Below, in pieces: positions 32,584-41,235 of a DNA stretch of 64,000 nt (position 1 is its first letter; each line of letters opens with the position of its first letter). The translations under genes were made by a program, and so were the position numbers. The notes below the pieces were generated by a model. That model was not told where the DNA came from, did not search any database, and saw only the letters and a program-made list of their open reading frames with translations. The stretch comes from JBCCBV01 sp039033855. GTDB lineage: Bacteria > Planctomycetota > Phycisphaerae > Phycisphaerales > Phycisphaeraceae. The stretch lies in assembly GCA_039033855.1 (NCBI GenBank), contig JBCCBV010000009.1, positions 1-64,000 of the forward strand, in the 5' to 3' direction.

Positions 32584-34209
32584 TTAGGGTTGCCGGGCCG
32601 ACTTGGGCAGGCTCCGGCGCGGCCGCACCAGCAGGCGGATGGGCACCTCGGGGTACGGCATGTGGTCGCGCAGGCGGTTGAGCAGGAACCGCCGGTAGTT
32701 GGGGTCGAACAGGTCGGGGTCGTTGACGAAGAGCCCGAGCGTCGGCGGGCGCACCGCCAGCTGCGCGGCGTAGTAGATCTTGGCCCGCTTGCCGTGCTTG
32801 TTGGTCGCCGGGCCGCGCTCGGCCATGATCTTGTCGATCACGTCGTTGACCTCGGACGTGCTGGCCCGCTGCCCGGCCTGGTGGTCGAGCTCGAGCGCCA
32901 TGGCCAGCGCTTCTTTAATCGCGTCGCCATGCAGCGCGCTGGTGAACACCACCGGGGCGAAGTCGAGCCCGCGCAGGGTTTTTTCGAGGTACTCGCCGTA
33001 CTCATCGGTGGTGTAATTCTTTTCGGCGAGGTCCCACTTGTTGACCACGATGGCGGTCGGCACGTGGTGCTTCTGGATCTCGCCGACCAGCTGATGGTCG
33101 ACCTGGCTGACCGGCAGCGACGCGTCGATCAGCAGCAAGCACGCGTCGGCTCGGCGGACCGAGCGCAGCGAGCGGTGCTGGGCGTAGTACTCCAGGTCTT
33201 CGGTCAGGCTCTTGCGCTTGCGCACCCCGGCGGTATCGATGAGCGTCACTTTTTGTGTGCCGCCGGATTGCAGCTCGAACCGCATAACCACGTCGACGCT
33301 GTCGCGCGTGGTGCCGGCCTTTTCCGAAACGATGACCCGCGGCGCTCCGGCCAGCGCGTTCACCAGCGTGCTCTTGCCGGCATTGCGCTTGCCGACAATG
33401 GCGATGCGCACGCCCTCGGCTTGTCGGACGGCTTCGCGCCGGCGCTCGCGCGCGGCCAGCACCGGACGGCCGACCTGCGGCGTGGTCTGCGCATCATCAT
33501 CTGGCGCGTCTTCCTCCGGGAGCGGTTCGAGGTCGTCTTCGTCCGGCAGGCCGTCGTCGGTGTCGTCGTCGAAGCCTTCGTCCAGGTCCGGGTCGTATTC
33601 GGTGTGGAGTTCGTCTTCGTCCGGGCCGTCGAGCGCGTCGGCCGGCAGGGCGGCGAGCGCAGCATGGAGGGCGTCGGTGAGCGACAGGTGGTTCCGCCGG
33701 GTCTTGGCGGACATGGGCACGGGCTCGCCGAAGCCGAGTTCGCCCCCGGCCCAGGCGCCGACCTCGTGGGCGTCGTCGTCGACCTTGTTGGAGACCACGA
33801 TGACGGGCTTGGCGCCCTTGGCGATTTTGTCGGCGTCTTGCCAGGACACGCCGCCGGCCTCGCGCAGGCGCTGGGCGACGGTGGCGTCGAGCGCCACCAC
33901 GCCGGTGCGGGTGTCGAGGATCAGCAGCAGGACGTCGGCCTCGGCCACGCCGTGGGCGATCTGGCGTTCGACATCGGCGGTCAGGTCTTGCACGTCGTCG
34001 ATGCCGTAGCCGCCGGTGTCGATGATCAGGGCCGGGCGTTCGGGCTGCCCTGCGGTCCCTTCGGGCAGGCGGAACGCCGCAGAGATGCGGTCGCGCGTCA
34101 CCCCCGAAAAGTCATCGACAATCGCCAGCGGGCGACGCACCAGCGTGTTGAACAACGAGCTCTTGCCCACGTTGGGCCGGCCGACGATCGCGATCCGGGG
34201 TCTGCGCAT
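32584..34209 (-). CDS. der: Ribosome-assembly GTPase Der (EngA)
   Basis: Essential GTPase with two G domains that acts in 50S maturation. G domain 1: GRPNVGKS (10-17), DTGG (65-68), NKVD (141-144). G domain 2: GKRNAGKS (273-280), DTAG (325-328) and VVNKWD. The C-terminal KH-like domain includes RAKIYYAAQLAVRPPTLGLFVND. The start is ATG 34209 (MRRPRIAIVG), giving 541 residues against a usual 440-490. The extra length is an acidic linker between the G domains (192-240), rich in Asp and Glu. It is downstream of tsaB and trpD on the same strand. Confidence 0.95.
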   Translation of the reverse strand: MRRPRIAIVGRPNVGKSSLFNTLVRRPLAIVDDFSGVTRDRISAAFRLPEGTAGQPERPALIIDTGGYGIDDVQDLTADVERQIAHGVAEADVLLLILDTRTGVVALDATVAQRLREAGGVSWQDADKIAKGAKPVIVVSNKVDDDAHEVGAWAGGELGFGEPVPMSAKTRRNHLSLTDALHAALAALPADALDGPDEDELHTEYDPDLDEGFDDDTDDGLPDEDDLEPLPEEDAPDDDAQTTPQVGRPVLAARERRREAVRQAEGVRIAIVGKRNAGKSTLVNALAGAPRVIVSEKAGTTRDSVDVVMRFELQSGGTQKVTLIDTAGVRKRKSLTEDLEYYAQHRSLRSVRRADACLLLIDASLPVSQVDHQLVGEIQKHHVPTAIVVNKWDLAEKNYTTDEYGEYLEKTLRGLDFAPVVFTSALHGDAIKEALAMALELDHQAGQRASTSEVNDVIDKIMAERGPATNKHGKRAKIYYAAQLAVRPPTLGLFVNDPDLFDPNYRRFLLNRLRDHMPYPEVPIRLLVRPRRSLPKSARQP

Positions 34210-34266
34210 CGGCCCATCGTCGCGGGTTTGCCCGCCCCGTGTAAAGCGGGGCCCCAAATCACGGTT

Positions 34267-35070
34267 TTACGCCTTGCCAGAGGCCGCTTTGGCGTCCCAC
34301 AACCGGACCGCCTCCGGCGCACGGCCGTACTCCGGCAGGAGCCGCTCGGGGGGCGTCGTGTGCCCGGCCAAGGCCCGATCGCGGCCGATGCCGAACAGCC
34401 GGGCCGCGCTCGGCGTACGCCAGGCCGGGTCGCACAACTCAAACCCCGGCGGGCAGGCCAGGGCGTCGGCTTCGGCGGACGATTCAGCGGAAGACTCGGC
34501 GGACGAGCGCTCGACGATCCACCATGCCGGCGCGTCGCCCGGGTCTTCTTTGACTCGTTCCGCCGCGACTTGGGCGAATTCATTGGTCGGCCGGTCGGCG
34601 CAGGGCAAGGCCCAATCGCCATCCCGCCAGAGCCCGCACCAGGCCGTGCCGCGCTTGATCGACATCACCACCGCCGCCCACTGCCCCGGCCCAGCCGGGC
34701 TGGCGAGCACGTCGGCGGTCGGCACGCCGACCAGCACGGCTCCGGGCGCATCGCCGTCCGCCAGCCCGAGCATCTGCGCGCACGCCACCCCGGCCCGCAC
34801 GCCGGTGAACGACCCCGGCCCGAGCGACACGTACACCTCGGTCAGGCCGTCGGGCGTAAGCCCCAGGTCGCGCGCGGCCGCATCGACGGTGGGCATGAGT
34901 TCGAGGTTGTGGCGTTTCTTGTCCGGCAGTTCGAACATGCGCGGCATGGCGGGGTTGTTTGGTTCGATCGGCCCGAGCGCTACGGCGCCGGCCGGCCCGG
35001 ACGTCTCAATCGCGAGGGCCCAGCGCGGTGTTGTTGGGCGCGCTTGCGAGATAGGGGCGTCGGCGGCCAC
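34267..35070 (-). CDS. tsaB: tRNA threonylcarbamoyladenosine protein TsaB
   Basis: ASKHA-fold partner of TsaD in t6A37 modification of tRNA. The N-terminal WALAIETSGPAGAVAL, the middle YVSLGPGSFTGVRAGVACAQ and the region VGVPTADVLA match TsaB. The C-terminal half is divergent, with a Ser-Ser-Ala-Glu tandem repeat (SSAESSAESSAEADA). The GTG start is 2 nt after the trpD stop, so the gene is in an operon with trpD and probably der. TsaD, TsaC and TsaE are not in this window. Confidence 0.9.
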   Translation of the reverse strand: MAADAPISQARPTTPRWALAIETSGPAGAVALGPIEPNNPAMPRMFELPDKKRHNLELMPTVDAAARDLGLTPDGLTEVYVSLGPGSFTGVRAGVACAQMLGLADGDAPGAVLVGVPTADVLASPAGPGQWAAVVMSIKRGTAWCGLWRDGDWALPCADRPTNEFAQVAAERVKEDPGDAPAWWIVERSSAESSAESSAEADALACPPGFELCDPAWRTPSAARLFGIGRDRALAGHTTPPERLLPEYGRAPEAVRLWDAKAASGKA

Positions 35071-35071
35071 G

Positions 35072-36151
35072 TCACTGGGCCGGTTCTGGCGGGGGAGCCG
35101 CGTGCTCGGCGGTGACCCGGCAGAGGGTTTCGAGCGCGCCCCGCGCGGCGCCGGAGTCGAGCGCCTCGCCGGCGAGCTGCAGGCCGGCTTCGAGGCCGTC
35201 GCACACCCCGCCGACGTGCAGGGCCGCCGCGGCGTTGAGCATCACGATGTCCCGCGCCGGGCCGTGCTCGCCGCCCAAGACCTTGCGGATGAGCGCCGCC
35301 GAGGCCTCGGGGCCTTCCACCCGCAGCGCCGAGGGATGGCCGAAGGGCAGGCCGACCTCGGCCGGCTCGAGCGTTCGGCGGTGCAGACGGCCGTCGCGCA
35401 ACTCCACCAGTTGCGTGGGCCCGCAGCTCGAGAGTTCGTCGATGGCGTCGGTGTGCCTGCCGTCGGCGTCGGGGATCGACCCGCAGGCGACCATCGCGGC
35501 CTCGGCCCCGAGCGCCAGCAGCGCCTCGGCGATCGTGCCCACCAGCCCCGCGTCGAACACGCCCACTACCTGGCGCGCGGCACCGGCCGGGTTGGTCAGC
35601 GGCCCCACGATGTTGAAGATCGTCCGGAACCCCAGCGCCGCGCGGATCGGCGCGGCGTGCTTCATCGCCGGGTGGTGCGCCGGGGCGAAGCAGAAGCACA
35701 GCCCGGCCTTGTCGAGACACTTTGGCAGCGCCTCGGGTTCGACCAAGAGCGTTACGCCCAAGGTCTCCAGCACTTGAGAAGAACCTGACTTGCTGGTCAC
35801 CGCCCGGTTGCCGTGCTTGGCCACGCACAGGCCCACGGGGCGCCCGGCGCCGGCGGCCACGAGCGCGGCGGCGGTGGAGATGTTGAACGTCCCGGCGTGG
35901 TCGCCGCCCGTGCCGCAGGTGTCGACCGCGGTCAACCCGTCGGGCACGGTTACGGGCGTCGCCTTGGCCCGCATGACCCGCGCGGCGCCGACGATTTCGT
36001 TGAGCGTGGGCCCGCGTTGCTGGATCAGGGCGAGCAGGGCGCCGGTCTGGGCCGGGTCGGCTTCGCCGGACATGATCGCCGAGAACGCGGCCATGGCCTG
36101 GTCGGCGTGGAGCGGTTCGCCATCGAGCAGCTGGGCCAGCAGGTCTTTCAT
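35072..36151 (-). CDS. trpD: Anthranilate phosphoribosyltransferase
   Basis: Transfers phosphoribose from PRPP to anthranilate in tryptophan synthesis. Signatures are the PRPP loop DTCGTGGDHAGTFNIST, KHGNRAVTSKSGSSQVLETLG, and FAPAHHPAMKHAAPIRAALG with RTIFNIVGPLTNPA. The 359 residues are normal length. The start is ATG 36151 with TAGGCT 7 nt upstream. The other trp genes are not here; it heads a trpD-tsaB-der string, an unusual grouping. Confidence 0.95.
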   Translation of the reverse strand: MKDLLAQLLDGEPLHADQAMAAFSAIMSGEADPAQTGALLALIQQRGPTLNEIVGAARVMRAKATPVTVPDGLTAVDTCGTGGDHAGTFNISTAAALVAAGAGRPVGLCVAKHGNRAVTSKSGSSQVLETLGVTLLVEPEALPKCLDKAGLCFCFAPAHHPAMKHAAPIRAALGFRTIFNIVGPLTNPAGAARQVVGVFDAGLVGTIAEALLALGAEAAMVACGSIPDADGRHTDAIDELSSCGPTQLVELRDGRLHRRTLEPAEVGLPFGHPSALRVEGPEASAALIRKVLGGEHGPARDIVMLNAAAALHVGGVCDGLEAGLQLAGEALDSGAARGALETLCRVTAEHAAPPPEPAQ

Positions 36152-36158
36152 GCCCGCA

Positions 36159-36164
36159 AGCCTA
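36159..36164 (-). promoter_or_regulatory. Candidate -10 hexamer TAGGCT before trpD
   Basis: On the minus strand TAGGCT sits 7 nt before ATG 36151, with no Shine-Dalgarno, as for other leaderless candidates in the window. Confidence 0.5.
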
Positions 36165-36190
36165 GCGATCCGCCGCCGGGCGTTCGTGGT

Positions 36191-36409
36191 TCAGCGCACC
36201 CACAGCAGCAGCCACAGGCTCCCGGCCGCGACGCCGAGCAGGGCGAAGACCTGCACGCACAGCCGGGCGGCCTCGCGCGGGACGTCGCGCAACCGCTTGG
36301 CCTTGATCAGCCGTTGCACTAGGGCCACCGCCACGATGAGCGGCGGCAGGAACAGCAGCCAGCCGGTCTCCATGGGCATCGGGTCCAGGAACGGGCGCCA
36401 GGGCGTCAT
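36191..36409 (-). CDS. Small two-segment membrane protein
   Basis: A 72-residue protein, not recognised. Two hydrophobic segments (TGWLLFLPPLIVAVALVQRL and LCVQVFALLGVAAGSLWLLL) are joined by a basic loop (IKAKRLRDVPREAAR). Its ATG at 36409 overlaps the stop codon of the membrane protein upstream (ATGA), so the two are translated together and may interact. Confidence 0.72.
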   Translation of the reverse strand: MTPWRPFLDPMPMETGWLLFLPPLIVAVALVQRLIKAKRLRDVPREAARLCVQVFALLGVAAGSLWLLLWVR

Positions 36410-36969
36410 GCGGGCGTCCCCGGAGGAGCATCGTGGTCCGGCTCGCGGGGCGCGGGTGCTTCGACTTGCGTATTCGTCGGGCCGGTGTCGGCGGGCGACG
36501 GTTCGTGCTCCGGCCCGGACGCGGGCCCAGCCGCCGGCCGTCGATGCAGCACGTCGAGCATCGCCAGGAGGTTGAGCAGCCCGGCCGCGACGGTGTAGAG
36601 CACCGCGACCTCGCGGGCCCGGCCGAACGCCGGCGAGTAAGGCGGGTTGGCGTCGGGCAGCGGGCGGTCGGCGTCTGCGTCGGCGCCGAGGCCAGCGGTG
36701 GCGCGCAGCCCGTCGGCCCAGTGTTCGGCCAGGATCGCCGGGCCGAGCAGTGCCTGGCCCAGGAACGTCAGGCGCGAGCGTTGCGCGTCGAGGATGTCCG
36801 GTCCGCCGACGAGCAGGCCGGTCACGAACACCGCGCCGATCACCAGGCCGAGTCCGAGTCCCCGGCGGGTTTCGCCGAGCAGCACGTGGCCGAGGCCGGG
36901 CAGCGCCCACCCGGCGACGGCCGCCGCGGGGTTCCACTGGTCGCCGGTCGCGGGTCCGCCTTGGGCCAT
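36406..36969 (-). CDS. Multi-pass membrane protein, DUF6677-like
   Basis: A 187-residue protein. From ATG 36969 it begins with WNPAAAVAGWALPGLGHVLLGETRRG. The Pro-Gly-Leu-Gly-His turn in a first membrane hairpin is typical of TM2-like and planctomycete DUF6677 proteins (recalled, not searched). Further membrane segments are LGLVIGAVFVTGLLVGG and AVLYTVAAGLLNLLAMLDVL. The C-terminal 40 residues are Pro/Glu-rich and polar. The frame is open 111 nt further upstream but gives only basic low-complexity sequence. It is coupled to the 72-residue protein. Confidence 0.75.
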   Translation of the reverse strand: MAQGGPATGDQWNPAAAVAGWALPGLGHVLLGETRRGLGLGLVIGAVFVTGLLVGGPDILDAQRSRLTFLGQALLGPAILAEHWADGLRATAGLGADADADRPLPDANPPYSPAFGRAREVAVLYTVAAGLLNLLAMLDVLHRRPAAGPASGPEHEPSPADTGPTNTQVEAPAPREPDHDAPPGTPA

Positions 36970-37068
36970 GTGTTCGGGGCCCGGGCCGCGGGCGAAAAAA
37001 GGGGTGCGCGTCGCACGCCGACGGCGGGTCGAGGCGGTGGGCTTCGGCCGGTTGCGGGCCGGTCGGCA

Positions 37069-37096
37069 TTGACAGGCCACGCCGGCGTATTAGCTT
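37069..37096 (+). promoter_or_regulatory. Candidate sigma-70 promoter TTGACA-N16-TAGCTT
   Basis: A perfect -35 TTGACA (37069-37074) is spaced 16 nt from TAGCTT (37091-37096), about 50 nt before the acidic-protein ATG at 37147. The AT-rich TATTAGCTTA stands out in this GC-rich DNA. Confidence 0.65.
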
Positions 37097-37146
37097 AGCC
37101 GCGCCGGCGTGGGGGGCGCCCACGCCTTGTCCCGATGGAGGCCGTC

Positions 37147-37701
37147 ATGCAATCTCAAGCGTCTTGCTTCGATCCCGATTCCCGCTCGGTCTGGCCGTCT
37201 TGCGTTGGGTCCTCTTGGCCGGACGTGCCGCGGCCCGGCGCGGGCGGGCCGGATTCGGTTCCCGGCATGGACGGCGAGGTCGATGCCGGCTTCGCCGTGG
37301 ATGCGAGCTCTGAGCGCAGCCCCGGCGACGACCCGCACCCCGACGCCGGCTCGAACACGCCGCCCGGCTGGTCGTCCGGGGGTTCCGGGAGCGCAGGCGG
37401 TTCCGGCTGGGCCGGTCGCGACGCCCGCGCCGCTTCGGACGATTTCGACGACGACGATGACGACGAGCTGCTCGAAGACGACGACGAGGAAGACGACCTG
37501 CTCGGCGACGACGACGATGATGACGATGATGACGACGACGACTACCTCGACGACGACGACGACGACGAGGATGCAGACGACGACGAAGAGGACGACGACG
37601 AAGAGGACGATGACGACGAGGACGACGACGCCCTGCTCGACGACGAAGAGGAAGGGCTCGACGACGAGGAAGAGGAGTACTTCCTCGGAGACGACGACTA
37701 A
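37147..37701 (+). CDS. Hyper-acidic protein with an Asp/Glu tail
   Basis: A 184-residue protein, not recognised. GGAGG with a 5-nt spacer selects ATG 37147. Residues 1-97 are polar and Gly/Ser/Pro-rich, with two Cys (7 and 19). The last 87 residues contain about 69 Asp or Glu, including a run of 12 Asp, and finish YFLGDDD. There is no signal peptide. The promoter and ribosome site make it a real, probably well-expressed gene. Such tails can mimic nucleic acid, bind Ca2+ or basic proteins, or act as a chaperone tail; none of these is shown here. Slippage in the GAC/GAT repeat may make tail length variable. Confidence 0.75.
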   Translation: MQSQASCFDPDSRSVWPSCVGSSWPDVPRPGAGGPDSVPGMDGEVDAGFAVDASSERSPGDDPHPDAGSNTPPGWSSGGSGSAGGSGWAGRDARAASDDFDDDDDDELLEDDDEEDDLLGDDDDDDDDDDDDYLDDDDDDEDADDDEEDDDEEDDDDEDDDALLDDEEEGLDDEEEEYFLGDDD

Positions 37702-37809
37702 GCCGGCCGACCGCGGGGCGCGACCCTCCGGGCCGACCGGCTCCACGCCGGACTCCCTCGGATTCCCTCGGGGGATTTCCGGGGTTCACCGGCCTGCTGG
37801 AGACGCCCG

Positions 37810-38202
37810 ATGCCTGACGCCCCGAAAGACGACTCGACCCCCCGCGGCCCCGACCGCCGCAACAACGTGGTCGATACCCGCAGCCCCATGGATCGCGCGG
37901 CCACCGGCCTGGAGCGTCGCCGTGGCCCGGGCCGTCGGCTGTCCGACTTCGCCAAAGCCGCCGAAGAGGGCGAGATGACCGGCGAGCAGTTCTTGTTCAT
38001 CAAGGCCGTCGACGCCTACAAGCGGGTCAACAACAAGCCCTTTCCCACTTGGACCGAGGTGCTCGAAGTCGTCCGCAAGCTCGGCTACCGAAAGACCCAG
38101 CCGATGGAGCTCGACGTGGTCGGCGCCGAAGACTGGAACGAGGCCGCCGACGCCCCGGCGTTCCCGCCGCCGGCCGAGGATTACCGCGACGAGGCCGCCT
38201 GA
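37810..38202 (+). CDS. Conserved-looking cytoplasmic protein, unknown
   Basis: A 130-residue protein, not recognised. GGAG lies about 8 nt before ATG 37810. The first 45 residues are basic and disordered (PDRRNNVVDTRSPMDRAATG). A compact helical part follows (EMTGEQFLFIKAVDAYKRVN, FPTWTEVLEVVRKLGYRKT) that looks like a small DNA- or protein-binding fold with the pattern of a planctomycete-specific family. The tail is acidic and Pro-rich. It follows the hyper-acidic gene on the same strand. Confidence 0.7.
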   Translation: MPDAPKDDSTPRGPDRRNNVVDTRSPMDRAATGLERRRGPGRRLSDFAKAAEEGEMTGEQFLFIKAVDAYKRVNNKPFPTWTEVLEVVRKLGYRKTQPMELDVVGAEDWNEAADAPAFPPPAEDYRDEAA

Positions 38203-38271
38203 CTCGGCTTTTTGACTGGCCCGCCGGTCTTGCGCTGAATCACGCTTGTCGATGCGCGCCCGCGCGGTCGC

Positions 38272-38277
38272 TACGCT
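38272..38277 (+). promoter_or_regulatory. Candidate -10 hexamer TACGCT before the Nudix gene
   Basis: TACGCT is 6 nt before GTG 38284, and no Shine-Dalgarno lies between them. Confidence 0.5.
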
Positions 38278-38283
38278 CTGGCC

Positions 38284-38844
38284 GTGCCCGATCCCCCGCT
38301 GCCCTATCGCCTGGCCGTGCTCTGCATCCTGTACGACGCGCAGGGGCGTCTGCTGATGCTGCACCGGCGTAAGCCGCCCAACGCGGACCTGTATTCGCCC
38401 ATCGGCGGCAAGCTCGAAACCGACCAGGGCGAAAGCCCCACCGCCTGCGCCGTGCGCGAGATCCAGGAAGAGGCCGGCGTCACGCTGGCCGAGTCCGAGC
38501 TGCGCCTGGCCGGGCTGGTGTCCGAAACCGCTTACGAGGGCCAGACCCACTGGCTGATGTTCGTGTACGAGGCCACGCGCCCGGTCGAAACCTCGGTGGT
38601 GGAGTTCGACGAGGGCCGGCTCGCGTGGTTGTCGCGCGAGGCGCTCGCCGGGCTGCCGCTTCCGGAAACCGACCGCGAGATCATCTGGCCGGTGTATTGG
38701 CGGTACCGGGATCGCCCGGAGTGCTTCGCGGTCAACATCGACTGCCGGGGTGGGGGCGTGCGCTGGCGGATGGAGCAACCGGCCGACGCCGCCGACGCCG
38801 ATTGGCGCGTGGTCCGTCCGCCGAGCCCGACGCCGGTCGGATAA
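38284..38844 (+). CDS. Nudix hydrolase
   Basis: Hydrolyses a nucleoside diphosphate linked to another moiety, using Mg2+. The Nudix box spans residues 41-63: GGKLETDQGE, then REIQEEAG, with all consensus Gly and Glu residues in place. The upstream LMLHRRKPPNADLYSPIGG resembles MutT/8-oxo-dGTPase and dATP pyrophosphatase-type members. A C-terminal extension of 40 residues (CFAVNIDCRGGGVRWRMEQ) is not part of the core. The GTG start is at 38284. Confidence 0.9.
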   Translation: MPDPPLPYRLAVLCILYDAQGRLLMLHRRKPPNADLYSPIGGKLETDQGESPTACAVREIQEEAGVTLAESELRLAGLVSETAYEGQTHWLMFVYEATRPVETSVVEFDEGRLAWLSREALAGLPLPETDREIIWPVYWRYRDRPECFAVNIDCRGGGVRWRMEQPADAADADWRVVRPPSPTPVG

Positions 38845-38956
38845 TCCCCGGTTGGACCCGTGTGGCGCCGATGCCGGCCGGCATTACGGCCCGCGCCCGC
38901 AGACCGCCGATGGAGTAATCTGCTCGCGCTCGCACCGCACTTCTAGAAGGACCGCC

Positions 38957-39376
38957 ATGACCCGCCAATCCCTCTCGCGTACCCGCCGTGTTGTGTCGCT
39001 CTCGGCCCTGGGCCTGGCCGCCGGCCTCGGCGTGGCCGGCTGCGGCGTCTCCAAAGACGTCTACACCGTCCAGAGCACCTGGCACGAACCCCAGTCGGTC
39101 GCGGTCATTGACACCCGCACCGGTGACGCGCTATGGGCGTATGACGTGCTCATCGGTCAGCAGGTCGAGATCAACCTCCAGCACTCCGACGGCGACGACG
39201 GCTTCCAAGGCTCGTCCAAGGCCGCCGAGTCGATGGACTACGAAATCTCGGTGATCGACGGCGCGACCGTCGACTCGGGCAGCATCGAGTTCCCCGAGGG
39301 CGCCGACCCGCGTGTCGATTTCAACATTCGCCCGGCCGGCAACAACCCCGGCGAAACCGATCTCACCGGCGGATAA
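38957..39376 (+). CDS. Lipoprotein, unknown (139 aa)
   Basis: ATG 38957 has AGAAGGA upstream. The leader SLSALGLAAGLGVAGC ends in a lipobox (VAGC), so it should be lipidated at Cys and exported. The mature part has YTVQSTWHEPQSVAVIDTRT and is a small beta-rich domain with an acidic end (EGADPRVDFNIRPAGNNPGE). Not recognised. It is followed 49 bp later by another exported protein on the same strand. Confidence 0.78.
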   Translation: MTRQSLSRTRRVVSLSALGLAAGLGVAGCGVSKDVYTVQSTWHEPQSVAVIDTRTGDALWAYDVLIGQQVEINLQHSDGDDGFQGSSKAAESMDYEISVIDGATVDSGSIEFPEGADPRVDFNIRPAGNNPGETDLTGG

Positions 39377-39425
39377 CCCGCCCGGCCCGTGCTGTTTGGC
39401 CTGCCCAGCCCAGCCCCACTTCTCG

Positions 39426-40304
39426 ATGGCTCCACGACGTTCGCCATCGCGCCCCTCCACCCGCCGAGCGCCCTCGCGGCGCCAGATCGGCCGCGCGGCG
39501 GCTGCGGCGCTATTCGTCGGGAGCGGAGCAGGTTTCACACCGGCGTGCATCGTGCAGGCTCAGGCTCAGGACGCGCCGCATGCCGTCGACCGCGGCGTGA
39601 GCGACCTGTCGCCCAACGCCGCCAGCCATCGGCGGTTCGAGTCCGGCCGTGGGCGGTTCAACCAGGACACCTCGGTCCAGGCCAACACCCGCTGGGTCGA
39701 CCAGCGCGTGGCGTTCGATCGGCGGTACACCATCGACACCCCGGGCATGCGGGCGCACTACAACCGCGGCAGCTATCTGGTGGTGACCTCCGACGGTTTC
39801 CTGGCTCTGGACGTGGCCGCGGCCCACGACGACGCCCGCCGGCAGATCATCCCCGAGAACACGGTGTTCGACCTCACGCTCGGGCCGGCCGCGCCGCGCC
39901 CCACGCCCCAGGCCGGGCAGTTCGGCGGGCACGACCTGGCCGGGCGATACCGGATGGACGGGCGTGTCTACGGGCGCGTGTCCCCGGTCGGCGGGGCGCC
40001 GCAAAACCCCACGTTTTCCGATGCCACGGCCCTGCGTGTCGACGGCCGTGCCTGGTTGCCCTCGGGCCCGTCGTCGAACTCCCCACTCGGAGCACGCTTC
40101 GGCGAAGAGCAGGTCGAACTGCGCTGGGCCTCGTCCCCCGGGCGACTGGCCAGTGCGTCTGACACGCGCAGCACGGCCGAAAGCGCCGGGCTGGAAACAC
40201 CCGCGGAACACAACACAGACGCAGACGCGTCGGCCGCCGGCCCGTCCCCCACGGCCGATGCGCCGAAGGCGCCCAACGCAGCGCAAGACGCCCCGGCCGA
40301 GTAA
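39426..40304 (+). CDS. Exported protein, unknown (292 aa)
   Basis: ATG 39426 gives a long basic leader (MAPRRSPSRPSTRRAPSRRQ) and a hydrophobic core (AAAAALFVGSGAGFTPAC) followed by VQAQAQ, a probable signal-peptidase region. The mature part includes RVAFDRRYTIDTPGMRAHY and SYLVVTSDGFLALDVAAA. The last 60 residues are Ala/Pro/Asp-rich and disordered. Not recognised. Its position after the small lipoprotein suggests co-expression. Confidence 0.68.
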   Translation: MAPRRSPSRPSTRRAPSRRQIGRAAAAALFVGSGAGFTPACIVQAQAQDAPHAVDRGVSDLSPNAASHRRFESGRGRFNQDTSVQANTRWVDQRVAFDRRYTIDTPGMRAHYNRGSYLVVTSDGFLALDVAAAHDDARRQIIPENTVFDLTLGPAAPRPTPQAGQFGGHDLAGRYRMDGRVYGRVSPVGGAPQNPTFSDATALRVDGRAWLPSGPSSNSPLGARFGEEQVELRWASSPGRLASASDTRSTAESAGLETPAEHNTDADASAAGPSPTADAPKAPNAAQDAPAE

Positions 40305-40405
40305 GCCCGCGACGCCCCCGTCACGAACAAAGCCGCCGCAAGTCGGCCCTGCGCCGCACACCCGCCGTGTTTCGCAGTCCTTTTGCGTATTGCCGTCCGT
40401 GGCGC

Positions 40406-41155
40406 TTAGCCGTCGATGGCTTGGCGCATCGAGCGCACGCATTCGCCGAGCGCCGGCGCGGGGTCGTCGGCGTCGGCCTCGTATTCGATGACCGCCATGC
40501 CGTGGAAGCCGGCCGCGTCCAGGGCCCGGATCACCGCCGGCAGGTTCAGGTTGCCCCGGCCGACCACCACGTCGGACCACTGGCCCGACCGGTCGAAGAT
40601 GAAGTCTTTGTAGTGCACGCCGAAGACCTTGGGCCCGAAGCGTTCGACCCACTTCACGGCGTCGCCGTCGCGCGGGCCGATCTGCATCGCCCAGGCCGTG
40701 TCCAGGCAGAGCCCGATGCGCTCGCCGCCGAGTGCGCACAGGTGTTCGATGACCTGGGGTGCGCCGCAGAAGTGGTACCCGCCGTGGCAGTGGATGCCGA
40801 CGCGGACGCCGTACTCTTCGGCCAGCTTGGCGGTTTTGGGCACGGCGTCGCGGTAGGTGCCGATGTCGAAGTGCGCTGAGATGTGCTTGGCGCCGGCGGC
40901 CGCGGCGCACTCGAACCAGTCGCGTTCGGACGAATCGCCCTGAAAGGTCTGCACGCCGATGGACACGATCGCCACGCCCTGGTCGCGGTACGTGGCGACG
41001 ACGTCTTTCCAGGCCCGCAGGTCGCCGAAGTCGGCGTGGACCGCGCAGACCTCGATCTTGTCGAGCCCGATCTGCCGGACCTTCTGCGCCACCTGGGCGT
41101 TGTCCGGGAAGTTGCGGAAGCAGTAGCTCTGAACGCCAAACTCGGAAGCGCGCAT
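40406..41155 (-). CDS. Sugar phosphate isomerase/epimerase (AP endonuclease-2 TIM barrel)
   Basis: A 249-residue TIM barrel of the xylose-isomerase-like superfamily. It has VQSYCFRNFPDN at the first strand, metal ligands probably in RVGIHCHGGYHFCG, IGLCLDTAWAM and FGVHYKDFIF, and the closing Glu in MAVIEYEADADDP. AAGGAGC precedes ATG 41155. It is next to a Gfo/Idh/MocA oxidoreductase on the same strand, a pairing common in inositol- or sugar-catabolic clusters of Planctomycetes. The substrate cannot be named. Confidence 0.87.
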   Translation of the reverse strand: MRASEFGVQSYCFRNFPDNAQVAQKVRQIGLDKIEVCAVHADFGDLRAWKDVVATYRDQGVAIVSIGVQTFQGDSSERDWFECAAAAGAKHISAHFDIGTYRDAVPKTAKLAEEYGVRVGIHCHGGYHFCGAPQVIEHLCALGGERIGLCLDTAWAMQIGPRDGDAVKWVERFGPKVFGVHYKDFIFDRSGQWSDVVVGRGNLNLPAVIRALDAAGFHGMAVIEYEADADDPAPALGECVRSMRQAIDG

Positions 41156-41235
41156 CGCGGGCTCCTTCGATAAAGGGTGGAAAGAAGCCAGAACGCGGCG
41201 GCCGTCCGGCGCCACGCTGCCGGGGTCGAACCGGA

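Noticed and set aside
32590..35115. An 841-codon open frame on the plus strand opposite der and tsaB
   Set aside because: It is antisense to two clear genes, has no ribosome site or recognisable domain, and its composition (runs of Gly, Arg, Val, His) is what antisense frames look like in 70% GC DNA.
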